Source of the DNA: Laccaria trichodermophora
Taxonomy: Eukaryota; Basidiomycota; Agaricomycetes; Agaricales; Hydnangiaceae
Assembly: GCA_018417955.1 (NCBI GenBank)
Contig: JACTVC010000004.1
Location: 2,728,001-2,792,000 of the forward strand
Direction of reading: 5' to 3'
DNA: 64,000 nucleotides
The position numbers and the translations under genes were made by a program. The notes beneath the pieces are model-generated. The model was not told where the DNA came from. It did not search any database and worked only from the letters and a program-made list of their open reading frames with translations. Within the stretch, counting starts at the first letter, position 1. The number at the start of each line of letters is the position of its first letter. This document shows, in pieces, positions 24,890-35,874 of this stretch.

Positions 24890-25085
24890 TATTCCTGCAG
24901 GAATCCGGTCATTCCAGTGGAATTCCGGTGGATTCCAGTGGAATGGAATTTAGCAGAAGGCCCTGCTAAATTATTTATTCCGGTGTTTTCCATTCCAGTG
25001 GAATTCCGGTGGATTCCGGAATGTACACTGGAATGTTCCCCAGAATGGTCTTCCCTGGAATGGGCAGGAATGGTGTTCCCTAGGC
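24890..25085. repeat. Subterminal palindromic GGAATTCC array, left end
   Basis: Repeats of a near-palindrome (ATTCCAGTGGAATTCCGGTG and variants) directly inside the left TIR. The same array is present at 26140-26325 in the nested copy, and a shorter one occurs at the right ends (27490-27575, 34085-34125). Confidence 0.9.
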
Positions 25086-26559
25086 TCGCAACCAGCCGCT
25101 TCTTTCAAGCTCCGCTTCGCTTTGTCAGAAGCAGCTGGGAGTAACAAACACATTTTGGCAGAGAGACCCCATGGGAAGTCTGACTTCGTAGCTATTCGTG
25201 TAATTTACAATGCTGCAACGAGTTCATCAGTCATCCTCCTCGTCTTCGCTATCGTCGTCCACAGTCTCATCCTCAACTTCAACCTCATCCATGTCAAGAT
25301 CAACATCTGCTGCTGTTAAGAGCATGACCACAGCCTCGTCTTGCAATATGCCATTCTCTAACTCATGCAGGTAGCCGGCAACTGCAACATCATCATTCGC
25401 TTCATTGTCAACAGCTTCAGTGGCAGAAGGAGGCATTTGGGCTGGAGCTCCTGGCTCTTGGGTCATGAAGTCTATGGGTGCCTGGAGAGCACTTGTTGGA
25501 TGGGCATCTGGGTGAGTGACTGAATTTGAGGCCCTTGCTGCTGAAAGTGATCCTGGGATGACAGGCCTCATTTTACAGTGGGTTTGAAGACAGGTGAAGG
25601 TGTTGTTATACTTGGAGATGGGATTCTTGGTGCCCTCGCAAAGGCTCTCCAAGCCTACAGTGATAACATCCTTGACTAGACCATCATCGTCATTGAGAGT
25701 GCGTCCTTTCTTGATATGATAAACCTCGTTTTCATGGAGGCTCTCCATTAGGGAATGTATATCCTTGGTGAGATCAGCTGGGGCATGGCGTGTTCCTTGG
25801 TCAGATCCCAAGATGTCATTGAAGCTTTTAGCAAGCTTTCAAAGGACATCCACACATGGTGAGATCCATTCCAACCATTCCCATGTCGCATTTGCCCCAT
25901 GGGCCTTATAAAATACCTGTCAAAGCCTAATTAGTAGTTACCCCTTTGTGAGAATGAAAGATAATCCTACTTTAATCCAGTAGTTAAGGTGTTCTTGCAT
26001 TAAATCAATCTCCACCCAGCTGTTAGGCTGCCTGGTGGGATTGATGAGCCAATTGTCCAAGACAATCTTCCTGGAGGTGATCATCAGCTCAATGAGAATC
26101 AGAAGCACCCTCGAGGTCTTAGCAGTGCCCCCCCTATTCCTGCAGGAATCCAGTCATTCCAGTGGAATGGAATTTAGCAGAAGGCCCTGCTAAATTATTT
26201 ATTCCGGTGTTTTCCATTCCAGTGGAATTCTGGTGGATTCCAGAATGTACACCGGAATGTTCCCCAGAATGGTCTTCCCTGGAATGGGCAGGAATAGCAT
26301 TCCGTGGAATGGGCAGGAACTGCAATCTGGTTATTTTATTGTTTTGTTATGTATTATAGTTTGTTTATTTCTGATGGATAACAAATAATATCTGTTTGGC
26401 AATCATGCTCACCAAACATGACCACCCTCTTCCTCCCACCACCACCATGCTCGTCACTGCCGCCAACACCACGCCATCACCATCACCCATAGCCACCACC
26501 ACCCACATCACTCGTTTATCACCCATGGCCACCACGACCACCAACATCGACCACGCCGC

Positions 26560-27110
26560 CCTTCAACAACAACACAGCAACGCCACGTCACGAAACAAGG
26601 AGCATCAGAACCCACGAAAACGACCCCCCCCCTGCTCACAAAAACACTGCAACACCCACGAAAATGACGCCCCACCCACGAAACGACGCCCAGCACCCAC
26701 ATACACCACCAGCGGACACAAAACAATGGCCAACGGATGCAAAACAGCACCTGCAGACACGAAAACACCCAATGGGACAGAAAACAACAACCAACGGACA
26801 CACGTACACTGCCCATGGACATGTAACAACACCCAGCGGACACGAACAACACCCACAGCCCACAAATGACACCCACCGCCCACAAACAACATCCAGCACC
26901 CACAAACAACACCCAGCGCCCGCCACAGACGACAACGACGACGGGACAACGTGTCCACGTCAACGACGACAATGGGACAATGTGTCCATGTCAACGACAA
27001 CAACGGGACAACATGTCCACACCAACACGTCTACGACACCCAGCACCCACATAACGATGCTACGGACGACGTCGATGACGCGACGACATGTTCACACCAA
27101 CGTGTCTACA
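26560..27110. repeat. Minisatellite-like GC-rich block in the nested element
   Basis: Short units such as CCCACAAACAACACCCAGC and ACGTGTCCACGTCAACG recur. The homologous block in the parent is 33120-33610. Long open frames here are a by-product of low complexity. Confidence 0.75.
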
Positions 27111-27117
27111 ATCATGT

Positions 27118-27320
27118 ACACTACACCACCCCTCCCTCTCCCTCACTCCCCTCCTTCCCCTCCCCATCACCCCATCCCCTCCCTCCCCTCTCCATCACTC
27201 CCTTCCCCTCCCTCCCTTCTCCATCACCCCCTCCATCACTCTCTACCCCTTCCTACCCCTTTCCTTCTCCATAACCTGCTCCCCTGTCCTCACCCCCTTT
27301 CCTTGTACCTCTCCTTCCTT
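27118..27320. repeat. Polypyrimidine block
   Basis: About 200 bases of C and T in CCCTCCCTCTCC-like runs on the plus strand, matched by 33690-33925 in the parent element. Confidence 0.9.
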
Positions 27321-30154
27321 AAATATACATAGATTGTGTATAGTAGTATATAATAAAATATGTTTTATGTCATTTTAAATACATTATAAGTTGGTTTGTT
27401 GACTTCAAATTTATTCTGAGTATTAAGTTGGTTATTAAGTCACATGACTTTAGCTGATCAGGACATGTACTGGTAAATTTACATGAGTTCAGAGGATTCC
27501 AGTGTAATTCCACAGGAATCCAGAGTAATTCCTGTGGATTCCTGTGGAATTCCACTGGAATGACTGAATTCCTGCAGGAATAGGTGGGGCACTGTAAAGT
27601 ACTGGCACCCTCCTCGACATACTGAACCCCTTTACTCCAGACCTTTGTGAAATTGTGGATCAAGTGGAGCATTTCATAGGCACACTTTGACCGACCATTA
27701 CCTCGAAAGCTAAGTGCCCACATCTTCAAAACAAGAAGAACTCGGCCTGAGTCCCTGGCTTTCACTGCATCACTGAACTCTCAAGAGATTAGAGTGTCCC
27801 GTAAGAATAGGACGGCATTTTCAAAGACAACATCCCCTGCAGCTACATTGGCATCTTTACCAGACCGTTCGGCTTGAGAACGTTCCTGGCGTAATTGTGC
27901 AGCCACAGATGTTTGTGCAAACCTGTCATAGATCTCCTCAGTGTGCGTTTCCAATGATGTCCAGGTGCCAAATTTGGTGAGATATTGATCCAGAGTATCG
28001 ACTTCTCCCACAATGAGAAGGCAATTGAGTACACAGGCATAGAGCGAAACAAAGATAAGGTCACGGCAAATGCGAAATGAGGGGAGAGATGTCAAGGTAA
28101 TCGGCAATCGATTCAGACGTGTGTTGTGAAACCAGAGAGAACCGGGATTTCGAACCCCAGTGTTGGGTTTGCTGAAATGTGTAAAAAGGGTACCTGTCGC
28201 ATCAGCAATCTTGCCATGAAAAAGACCAGGAAGCCATGTTGAACCGAAAAAAGAATTATAACCCTGCTCTTGGCCAGCATGTATGTTCTCGATGGCACGG
28301 AAACGTGCCAGGGAGAGTTGGTCACCACCATGAAATCGAAGTGTCTTCCAAAAGTCAGGTCTTTTCTCAAGCTGCAATTCCTTGACAATGGCAGAATCGA
28401 CTGTGATATTGCCTGCTATGGATGATTCATCTATGTTCCATGTTGGTAAGGGATGAAGTTCAGTGGTGTGAAGCTTGATTTTGTCGTCAGTAACTGGCTG
28501 GTGCTTTTCTAAGTCAACATCAAATTTCTTGAAGGATTTTCCACTGTTCTTGATGATAATGCGAAGGATTGTAAAGACTAATTGTTTCTGAAAAGTTGCT
28601 GCTTCATCTACATTAAGTAAGATGTCGCCAAGTGTGAGCTTATCAGTGCTGAGGAAATGAGCTTGAAAATCATCAACATCGAGGTCAGAGAGTTGTGCAT
28701 TGAATAATGGAAGCAGTGTCGCGCATGTACCATTCTCCTGTGAGTCTGAAAATTGTAATTGAGCTGTTGATGTCCTCAAAGTAGTTTAGAAAATGTACTT
28801 TACCATGATGGCCAATGAGTTGTTCTGCATTATGGAACATCATATTGATGTTATCGTAAACCATCAAATACAGTCCATGTGTGGCAATTGAACGGGCACA
28901 AGCACATGTGGACTCAGAGAGCTGTCAGAGGGTGCCTGTGTAGTGAGATCCATACCTCAAGTTGGCCAACTCTGTATTTCTAGACTCCATGTCATTGGTC
29001 TGAGAACTTGAAAATGATGCATTGGCTAGTACAGGCTGCACAGGAGGTGCATGTTGATTGTCTGTGGCAGAGTGGGCAGTGGTAGAAATGGTGGCCATTG
29101 GAGTTGCCTGATTGGGGTCAGGTATGGTGAGCTCAGTGGTCTTGGTTGTGGTCTTTTTGCAATCACGGCATTCATTTTTTGTGATGAGGTTGGTGTAGCT
29201 TTCTGAAAGACCAAGAGTTGAGAGAACGGAGATTATCTGGCATTGAGCTCCAGTGGCATAGAGATAGAGAGCCATCATCTGCTTTGATAGATTGTTGGAA
29301 TGGCTATATTCTCCAAGACATGCAAGAGCACTCGATGTAATGACCTTTTAATTTTGTTAATCAGAATCATTAGACACCAAAAGTGGAAATAGCCTCAATG
29401 TTTTTGTCTGCCCTCAACGTCTCTCAGAATGTTTATCATCTGCATGAGGAGAGGTGGTCAAGGCTTCCAGTACTCACATGGCAACTGGGGCAGTTTCTGC
29501 AAGCTGATCGTGGATCTTCGCATAGCTGAAGGAATTGACAAGATCTTGATCAATCACCTTGCCCAGTGTCTGAAGCAGTTTTGACTGTGTGACATTGCGA
29601 GCTTTGTGGGCAACGTGACTGGCAATAAATTGAACTGCCCATTCAACCACCTCGTCTCGTCCGGTACCACTGTTCTGGGAGGAAGCCCACCAGTCAAGGA
29701 TTTGCGTCACCTCCCCTCTGTGCTTGAAAAACTCCTGCCACCGAATGTTTCCCTGCTTTGCTTCAGGATCGGAAATAAACTTGAGGTATTGCCCAAAGCG
29801 CAAACCCTTCGACCTCAAAAATTCATGGACTTCCTGAAGGTCCCTTTGCTCCCTCTCCTGAGCATCAACCATAAGTTCCTTCTGGCTAGCATCCGCCCTT
29901 ATCTTTTGCTTCCTTGCAGACTTCTCTCTTCGCTTCCTTGCCTTCTCTGCTGGGTTCCCAACAATTGGACTGCTCATTACTGGACCACTTGATGGCATTG
30001 GGATAGCAGTAGACTCAGTCGGTGTAGTCTCTCGAATGAGACCCAGAATTTCCAGCTGAAGTCTTGAATCGAGGCTGGGAATAGGAGTTGCATCATCTTC
30101 ATCATTATCTGAGCTGGAGGATTCAGGGGATAATGAAGCATATCTGTTCGCCAT

Positions 30155-30267
30155 TGTGAGGGAAGTAGTAAAATGACAAGAATATTAAAGGAGTAGTCAG
30201 GTGGCAGAAGAAATAAATAACTCGATTTGTTGTCGCACTCCTATTCAGTTCTCAACATACCCCAGTC
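30155..30267. promoter_or_regulatory. Bidirectional promoter between DUF6589 and helicase genes
   Basis: 113 bases separate the two divergent start codons (30154 minus, 30268 plus), so both promoters must lie here or overlap the genes. I see no defensible specific binding site. Confidence 0.55.
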
Positions 30268-32187
30268 ATGCCTATACCCCACTCTCAGTCAAGTACGAAG
30301 GTCAAGAAACCATCAGCAACATCCAGCAAAGGTTGGCCTGGCCTTAAGCTGCCAGACCTTACCAATTTTGACAAGGATTTGGCCAAAAAATATAAGCGAA
30401 CCCCTCATGCATTCCAGCAAGAGGCCATACAAGCACAGCTCCTTCAAAAGGATACTGTAGTCCATGCTGGAACAGGTGCTGGCAAGATTACCATTGCCAC
30501 CGGACCTCATGCCCACAGAAAGGTAAAGGGTATGGTCACCTTCATGATATCACCATTGATTGCACTGCAAGAAGAGCAGGTGAGTTTCCAATGCATCACA
30601 CAGGAAGACAGCCTGACTTACATGAGGGTTTAAAAGGTTTTAACGTTCCAAGAAGAGTTTGGACTGACAGCGATGGCTGTAAACTCAACCCACGGCGGCT
30701 GCACAGATGAGGTCATGAGTGTGAGTTCTGTCAACAATTCCCAGACTTGAACTCACCATGACAGCCATCAGGAAATCCGCAAGGGAAAATGGCAGATCAT
30801 CTTGCTCTCACCTGAGATTATCCTGTCCAAACGCTTCGTAAAAAATGTTCTCCGTAGTCCTGAAATGGGTCCGAAAATTTTGTCAGTTGTTATTGATGAA
30901 GCCCACGTCGTCTCACATTGGGGAGCTTGGTTTCAAAAGCAATATGGCTCGCTTGGTATCCTCCGTGCACTTCTGCCGAAGGGAACTCCATTTGTCGCAA
31001 TGTCAGCAACCCTGTCCCCACGAGTCAGAAAAGATGTCTTATCGAAACTTCAGTTTCACAAAGACTACGTGGATCTATCAATTGGAAACAACAGACCAAA
31101 TGTATCGATCATGGTTCATGCCATCCAGAACCCAATGAATACTTACAGCAACCTTGACTTCTTGATCCCGGCCAATGTTCAGTGACCTGACGACATCAAA
31201 AAAACATTTCTCTATGTCGACCAGATCAGCATTATACATACAGGGATGCAACATACCTGACGTGGATCTGGTGGTGCAATGGAAGCTGCCCACGTCAGTC
31301 TCTACCTTTGTACAACGTGCAGGTCGTGCTGCACGTGGCGCAGATCGGATAGGTGTTGCGGTACTACTCGTCGAGAAGTCTGTTTATGAGGCAGACCTCT
31401 CGAGACTGGAAGAAGCCATATTGATGTCAGCAACCAAAAAGAAAAGTGTGCGGCAGTCATCTACGTACCCTAAGGCAACAAAACAGTATGCCACTGACCA
31501 TGGTGCCCTTTGTGGTGGGTCTTCCCCAGGTTGCGACTCAAGCCTCGGGCAGAAGGATGTCCCTCTTGATTCGGCATCCATAGACGAGGGGCTGTATACA
31601 CTTGCACAAACAGTAATGTGTTGGCGAAAGGTCCTGACAGCAATCTACGGAAACCGCAAACCCCATAAGTCATGGCATTCAATTAACGATCAGGTGTACT
31701 CACTACAATTACAGTTCCAATTGTCCCCTGCTGCGATCTCTGTGACCCGATATTGCTCAATCAGACTCGACCATCCCTGCTGCCCCTGACAAAGAAGGCT
31801 ACATCACTCAAGCTAGGGCTGCCAAACGAGAACATTTGCACAGCCCTGGAAGACTGGTATGATCACGTCCTCTTGTGCGACTTTGGAAACAACATGTTTG
31901 GGTCGTCTGGTGTCTTGAAGGACGATGTGATCGAAAAGCTGGCCTCAGTTGGCCCGATTTTGAACCTTGTAGGGCTGGAACGCATCGTTGGTCCTCAGTG
32001 GCCTTGGTTTGGAAAATATGGTGATGAACTACTTAACAAGTTACTAGCAATGTCCATTCCACCAATGGTACCCAAACCTACGCAGCGAAAACCTGCAAAA
32101 AGACCAGTTGATGAAGGGGTTATCCAACAAGAGGTGGCGAAGAGCGCCCCAGTGGTGAACGTGGAAAGAAACACCAAGCGAGCCTGA
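30268..32187 (+). pseudogene. RecQ-like DEAH helicase, broken
   Basis: Start MPIPHSQSSTKVKKPS, an N-terminal region with PHAFQQEAIQAQLLQKDTVV (Q motif), Walker A as HAGTGAGKITIA (usual GTGSGKT; Thr changed to Ile), then exons with VVIDEAHVVSHWG (DEAH, near 30885), FVAMSATLS (motif III), and QRAGRAARGADRIG (motif VI, near 31310-31350). The C-terminal part has a CCDLCDP cysteine pair (near 31735) and ends KRA-TGA at about 32185. Introns fit at 30580 and about 30720. TGA at 31183-31185 interrupts the frame, and sequence between motifs IV and V is missing around 31230, so it is inactive. It is divergent from DUF6589 in the same TIR element; a helper role in transposition is inference. Confidence 0.85.
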
Positions 32188-32965
32188 ACAGAAGCCACGA
32201 CCTTGACACACCACAGGAAAGCTCCCACAGCTGTCACCCCAACAACGTCGGCACAACCTCACCCTTTAACAACAATTCCTGCAATCTCATCTGAGCATCA
32301 GCCACTGGAACACTGGCTACAACCTCAACCGCTTCGAGCTCAACAATATACAAGTTACCTGATACCTTTTCACCCTCATCACATCTACAATCCACCACTT
32401 TCATTCTATTATACACCTACAATTCCTCAGACACACACACAATTACCTTTCCCTTATTTGCAATTAATGCAACCCTCTAGTATATCCTCTCGATTCCCCA
32501 ATACCCTCAGGTTAGCACATACAGAACCTTCTCCATACAATCTTCCATACCCTCAATATCCACCACCCAGCTAATACTGCATTGGCTTATGATTTATTGG
32601 AATTCTACTATGTAATTGGACACACATTACCAGTGGAATATTCATGGAGGATTACAGTTGTAAAATATTGCAACGCGATTTCGCGAAGTCAAACTTCCCA
32701 CAGGCCCACCCTACAAAATCGCATTTGTTTCTCCCAGTCCTTCGAGGATGTTGTCCTTTTTCACACTCTGCCATCACTCTGCAATATTGCTTCCGTCCCC
32801 TGCTTTTCATCATGTCATCGGATTGACAACATCCTCGAAGGCACTGGTAGTGAGTCTAGGTGTTCCCCAGTGGTCAGGGATGGATTATAGTCCAATCTGT
32901 TTATTTATTTATTTGTTACTGTATTATGGTTTATTTATTATCGATGGGTACCAAACAACGTTTGT
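32188..32965. other. Helicase 3' region and start of the non-coding right part of the element
   Basis: About 780 bases, no further gene recognised. From about 32890 the sequence matches the nested 1.5-kb copy. Confidence 0.5.
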
Positions 32966-33119
32966 TTGGCAAAGATGCCCCCTAAACACGGCCACTCTCT
33001 TCTTCCATCAACCACCGCCATGCTCGTCACTGCTGCCAATGCCACACCGTCACCATCACCCATAGCCACCATCGCCAATATCACTCGTCGATCACCCATG
33101 GCCGCCACGACCACCACAA

Positions 33120-33610
33120 CACCTCTCAATGACAACACGACGACGCCACGTCACAAAACAACGAGCGCCAAACCCACGAAAAGGCCACAACACCCACGAA
33201 AACACCCCATTATCCACGAAAATGACACCCCACCCACGAAACCACACCCAGCGCCCATGTACACCATCAGCGGACGTGTAACAACGCCCAGCGGATACAA
33301 AACGACACCCCCGGACACAAAAATGCGCAACAGACACGTCAGCGCCCACAAACACCGCCAGCGCCCACAAAACAACGCCCAGCGCCCATAAAACAACGCC
33401 ACGGATGACAACGACGATGGACAACGTGCCCACGCCAACGACAACGGCTCCACACCAACGCGTCTACGACACCCAGCGCCCACAGAACGTTGCTGCGGAG
33501 GAGGACGATGACGACGCGACGTGTCCCGAGGATGAGGACGATGACGCGACGATGTGTCCGGACAACGACGCGATGACGTGTCCACGTCAACGCGTCTACA
33601 ACCATGTCCA
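33120..33610. repeat. Minisatellite-like GC-rich block in the parent element
   Basis: Units such as CAGCGCCCACAAAACAACGC and CGATGACGCGACG repeat. Homologous to 26560-27110. Confidence 0.75.
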
Positions 33611-33689
33611 CGCACGAATGATAACTGGGCGACTACGAGCCCAGGAGAGTGAGCTTGCTTCCAGTTAAATATGTGAGTGTCCACCTTGC

Positions 33690-33925
33690 CTTCCCTCTCT
33701 CATCACACCACACCACCCCTTCCCCTCCCTCCCATTATCCCCTTCCCCTCCCTCCCTTCTCTATCACCCCCTTTCCACCACTTCCTCCCCTCTCTATCAC
33801 TCCCTCCCTATCCACCACTCCCTCCATAACTCTCCACCCCTCCCACCCCTTTCCTTGTCCCTGCCCCTTTCCTTCCCCATAGCCTGCTCCCCTTGTCCCC
33901 ACCCCCTTTTCTTGTACCTCTCCTT
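33690..33925. repeat. Polypyrimidine block
   Basis: C/T-only runs on the plus strand, matched by 27118-27320. A strand-asymmetric tract of this length can form triplex or slipped structures. Confidence 0.9.
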
Positions 33926-34167
33926 CCTGAAATATGAATTGTATGTAGTAGTATATAATAAAATATGTATTGTGTCATTTTAAATACATTATAATTTGGT
34001 TTATTGACTTCAAATTTACTCTGAGTATTAAGTTGGTCATTAAGTCACCTGACTTTTAGCTATGTACTGGGAAATTCACATGACTTCAGAGGATTCCAGT
34101 GTAATTCCTGTGGAATGACTGAATTCCTGCAGGAATAGGTGGGGCACTGTAAAGTACTGGTTGAATG

Positions 34168-35283
34168 TCCCATTTGAGTGTTGCCGATGAGGACAAGAGT
34201 CTGTGGTTATCATGTCAAATTGGGGTTAGAGGGAGAAGGATATGCACACCAGTGGCTAGACGTCACCTCGTCGTGTTTTCAACAGAGCAGCAGCAGGTGT
34301 GACATCAGAAGCCTGAGGAAAGGAATGAGAGGGCCAAATGGTCAAACTGTCAAAGACTCGGACATACCCCTATCTGAATATCCCCTCAATCTGCCAAGTC
34401 GAACTTACAGCCTTTTGAGCCCTGTGAACGGGTCAAATTCCCATGAGACATGCACTGATGAGAATCCACAGTGAAAAACATACCAAATGGTGTTGAACGA
34501 CCAAAAGTGTGCATGTTAAGGTGATGTTGAGAAGCTTTGTGGAGGCTGGAGCATAGGAGAGTGGTGATGGGTGGGAAGATGATGGTTGAAGTTGAGAGTC
34601 ACGTGAAAGTTCAACATAGGCCAAATAGTAACAAATTTTCTATGACACATTGCACATATATTATCCATCTTCCTGAATCCCAACTCCCACCACACCTTGA
34701 CCACCTCTGCCCAACAAGGCCAACCCCTTCATAACCACCTGCCCACTACACCTTCACTCTACAGCCCACCCACTACACACCGTCGTTCATAATAACCACC
34801 ACCGCTGCCCACTACACCGTCACTCTACGGCCAGGTCGATCCAATCTCTGCTGCCCTAAAACCTTCAGCCAAGGCAGAACATCTGTGGGCAGAAGCTGAG
34901 GCAAAACAGGCTATTGAGCAAATTGATGATGAACATGAGCATGCTTAGAGCTGCTTTTTTTGTGCTTAAAAAGTAAAAATAAGCAAGTAATAAGCACCCA
35001 ATAACTCGGAACCTGTTTAATTTGACCTAATTTCACTAATCATACTTATGGGCACTAATCACACTAATTCTAACTTTTCTCCTCTCATTAACACAAATCA
35101 CTATAAATTTGCAAGTTGGGTTTTTCCTGATGTTGGGCACTATAAAGAGGCCCCTGAACTCTTCATCTTTTCTCCAGACATCTGGTACATCTCCTGTTGA
35201 TCGGTCACTCCTATGCTACTAGGCCTGCACACATCTATTCTCTGGTAGTTCACGCAACTCACAACATGACTTCATAAATTATC
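34168..35283. other. Spacer right of the DUF6589 element
   Basis: About 1.1 kb without a recognised gene. A short direct repeat (gcccactacacc..tcactctac) lies at 34741-34833. The AT-rich part ending near 35147 is the inverted partner of 24208. Confidence 0.5.
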
Positions 35284-35874
35284 ATGCACTTCAAATCCAT
35301 TGCCACCTTTGTTGCCCTCCTCCTTCCTGTTACCATTCTTGTGGCCCCTGTTCCCAATGTATGTCCTTGTAGTTCATTGGGGGACTTCGCCCAAAACGAC
35401 CTGACAATTCTCTAGGCACCCAGTGACGATATTGTGTACTTATTTGCCTGCCAGATCACAGTTAGTGTCTTACCTGATGTTGCTGGCGGTTTTTCAATTC
35501 TCGCAGCTGGACAACCCGCCAACCCCGCCCCAGGCTGGAGTAACAGGGATACGGTGAAGGGAATCAGAAAGTGTGGTGACTGGGACAGGAAAAATGCTGA
35601 GTTCACGAATGTCGTTGCTCCCAGAATAGTCGCTGCCCTAACAAGCGCAGAAACCACATTACGTCTAGGTGGCCACATAGATGCCCACGTCCAGAGTGCA
35701 TTCCACCACATTGTCAAGCATGATGACCTCTATCACTGGACATTCAAATTTACAGCCCCTATCTGCGGTGGTGAATGTACAGCTCATGCATACACTGCCA
35801 CAGCACCTAGATGCACATGGATTTGGAATGCAGGTCACAATGAGATTTACAGGGTAAATCTCCCACCCAAATAA
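35284..35874 (+). CDS. Small predicted secreted protein of unknown function, 177 aa
   Basis: ATG 35284 begins a typical signal peptide: short basic start, hydrophobic core FVALLLPVTILVA, and a probable cleavage site near residues 20-25. A GT-AG intron (35359-35415) joins codon 25 to APSDDIVYLFACQ and the frame then runs to TAA at 35872-35874. The mature part has few cysteines (in FAC, RKCGD, PICGGEC and PRCTW), enough for two or three disulfides. No family recognised. Small, cysteine-containing secreted proteins of this size are common among fungal effector candidates, but nothing here shows such a role. Confidence 0.7.

Larger units (their letters stand above)
26113..27604. mobile_element. 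1492-bp internally deleted copy nested in the DUF6589 gene
   Basis: Same ends as the 9.3-kb element (GAGGTCTTAGCAGTGCCCC and the inverse of CAGTACTTTACAGTGCCCC), with its own 8-bp duplication gcaccctc at 26105-26112 and 27605-27612. Its first ~220 bp match the left end of the big element and the rest matches its right 1.27 kb (32890-34159). It is thus a deletion derivative that lost both genes and jumped into a full-length relative. Confidence 0.92.
25227..30154 (-). pseudogene. DUF6589-family protein (candidate transposase), broken and interrupted
   Basis: Start MANRYASLSPESSSSDN at 30154, then a basic coiled segment (AEKARKRREKSARKQKIRA), an N-terminal domain ending KLLQTLGKVIDQDLVNSFSY, YLYATGAQCQIISVLSTLGLS (near 29230), GLYLMVYDNINMMF (near 28860), the large block 28779-27784 with GGDQLSLARFR and RNPGSLWFHNTRLNRLP, then LKMWALSFRGNGRSKCAYEMLHLIHNFTKVW (27613-27765), VEIDLMQEHLNYWIK (near 25980) and an acidic C-terminal tail. 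DUF6589 proteins are common, functionally unassigned Agaricomycete proteins. TGA codons replace conserved Arg at 28925-28927, 27781-27783 and 25839-25841. A 1.5-kb element sits at 26113-27604 at an exon edge. My inference is a DDE-type transposase, with D in YDNIN, D in GDQL and E in QEHLN. Confidence 0.8.
24868..34159. mobile_element. 9.3-kb TIR transposon carrying DUF6589 and RecQ-like helicase genes
   Basis: The left end reads GAGGTCTTAGCAGTGCCCC and the right end is the inverse of CAGTACTTTACAGTGCCCC. An 8-bp duplication, gttgaatg, lies at 24860-24867 and 34160-34167. Both ends carry arrays of GGAATTCC/GGATTCC palindromes next to the TIR, and the right side adds a minisatellite and a polypyrimidine block. 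The cargo is a divergent pair, DUF6589 (minus) and RecQ-like helicase (plus), starting 113 bp apart. Size without the nested 1.5-kb insertion is about 7.8 kb. Both genes are dead in this copy. I know of no named transposon family with this content; that is a memory statement, not a search. Confidence 0.85.

Noticed and set aside
26396..27378. Thr/Pro-rich open frames of 100-220 codons
   Set aside because: They lie in low-complexity minisatellite DNA, occur in several frames at once, and the copy at 32966-33391 does not keep length or frame well.
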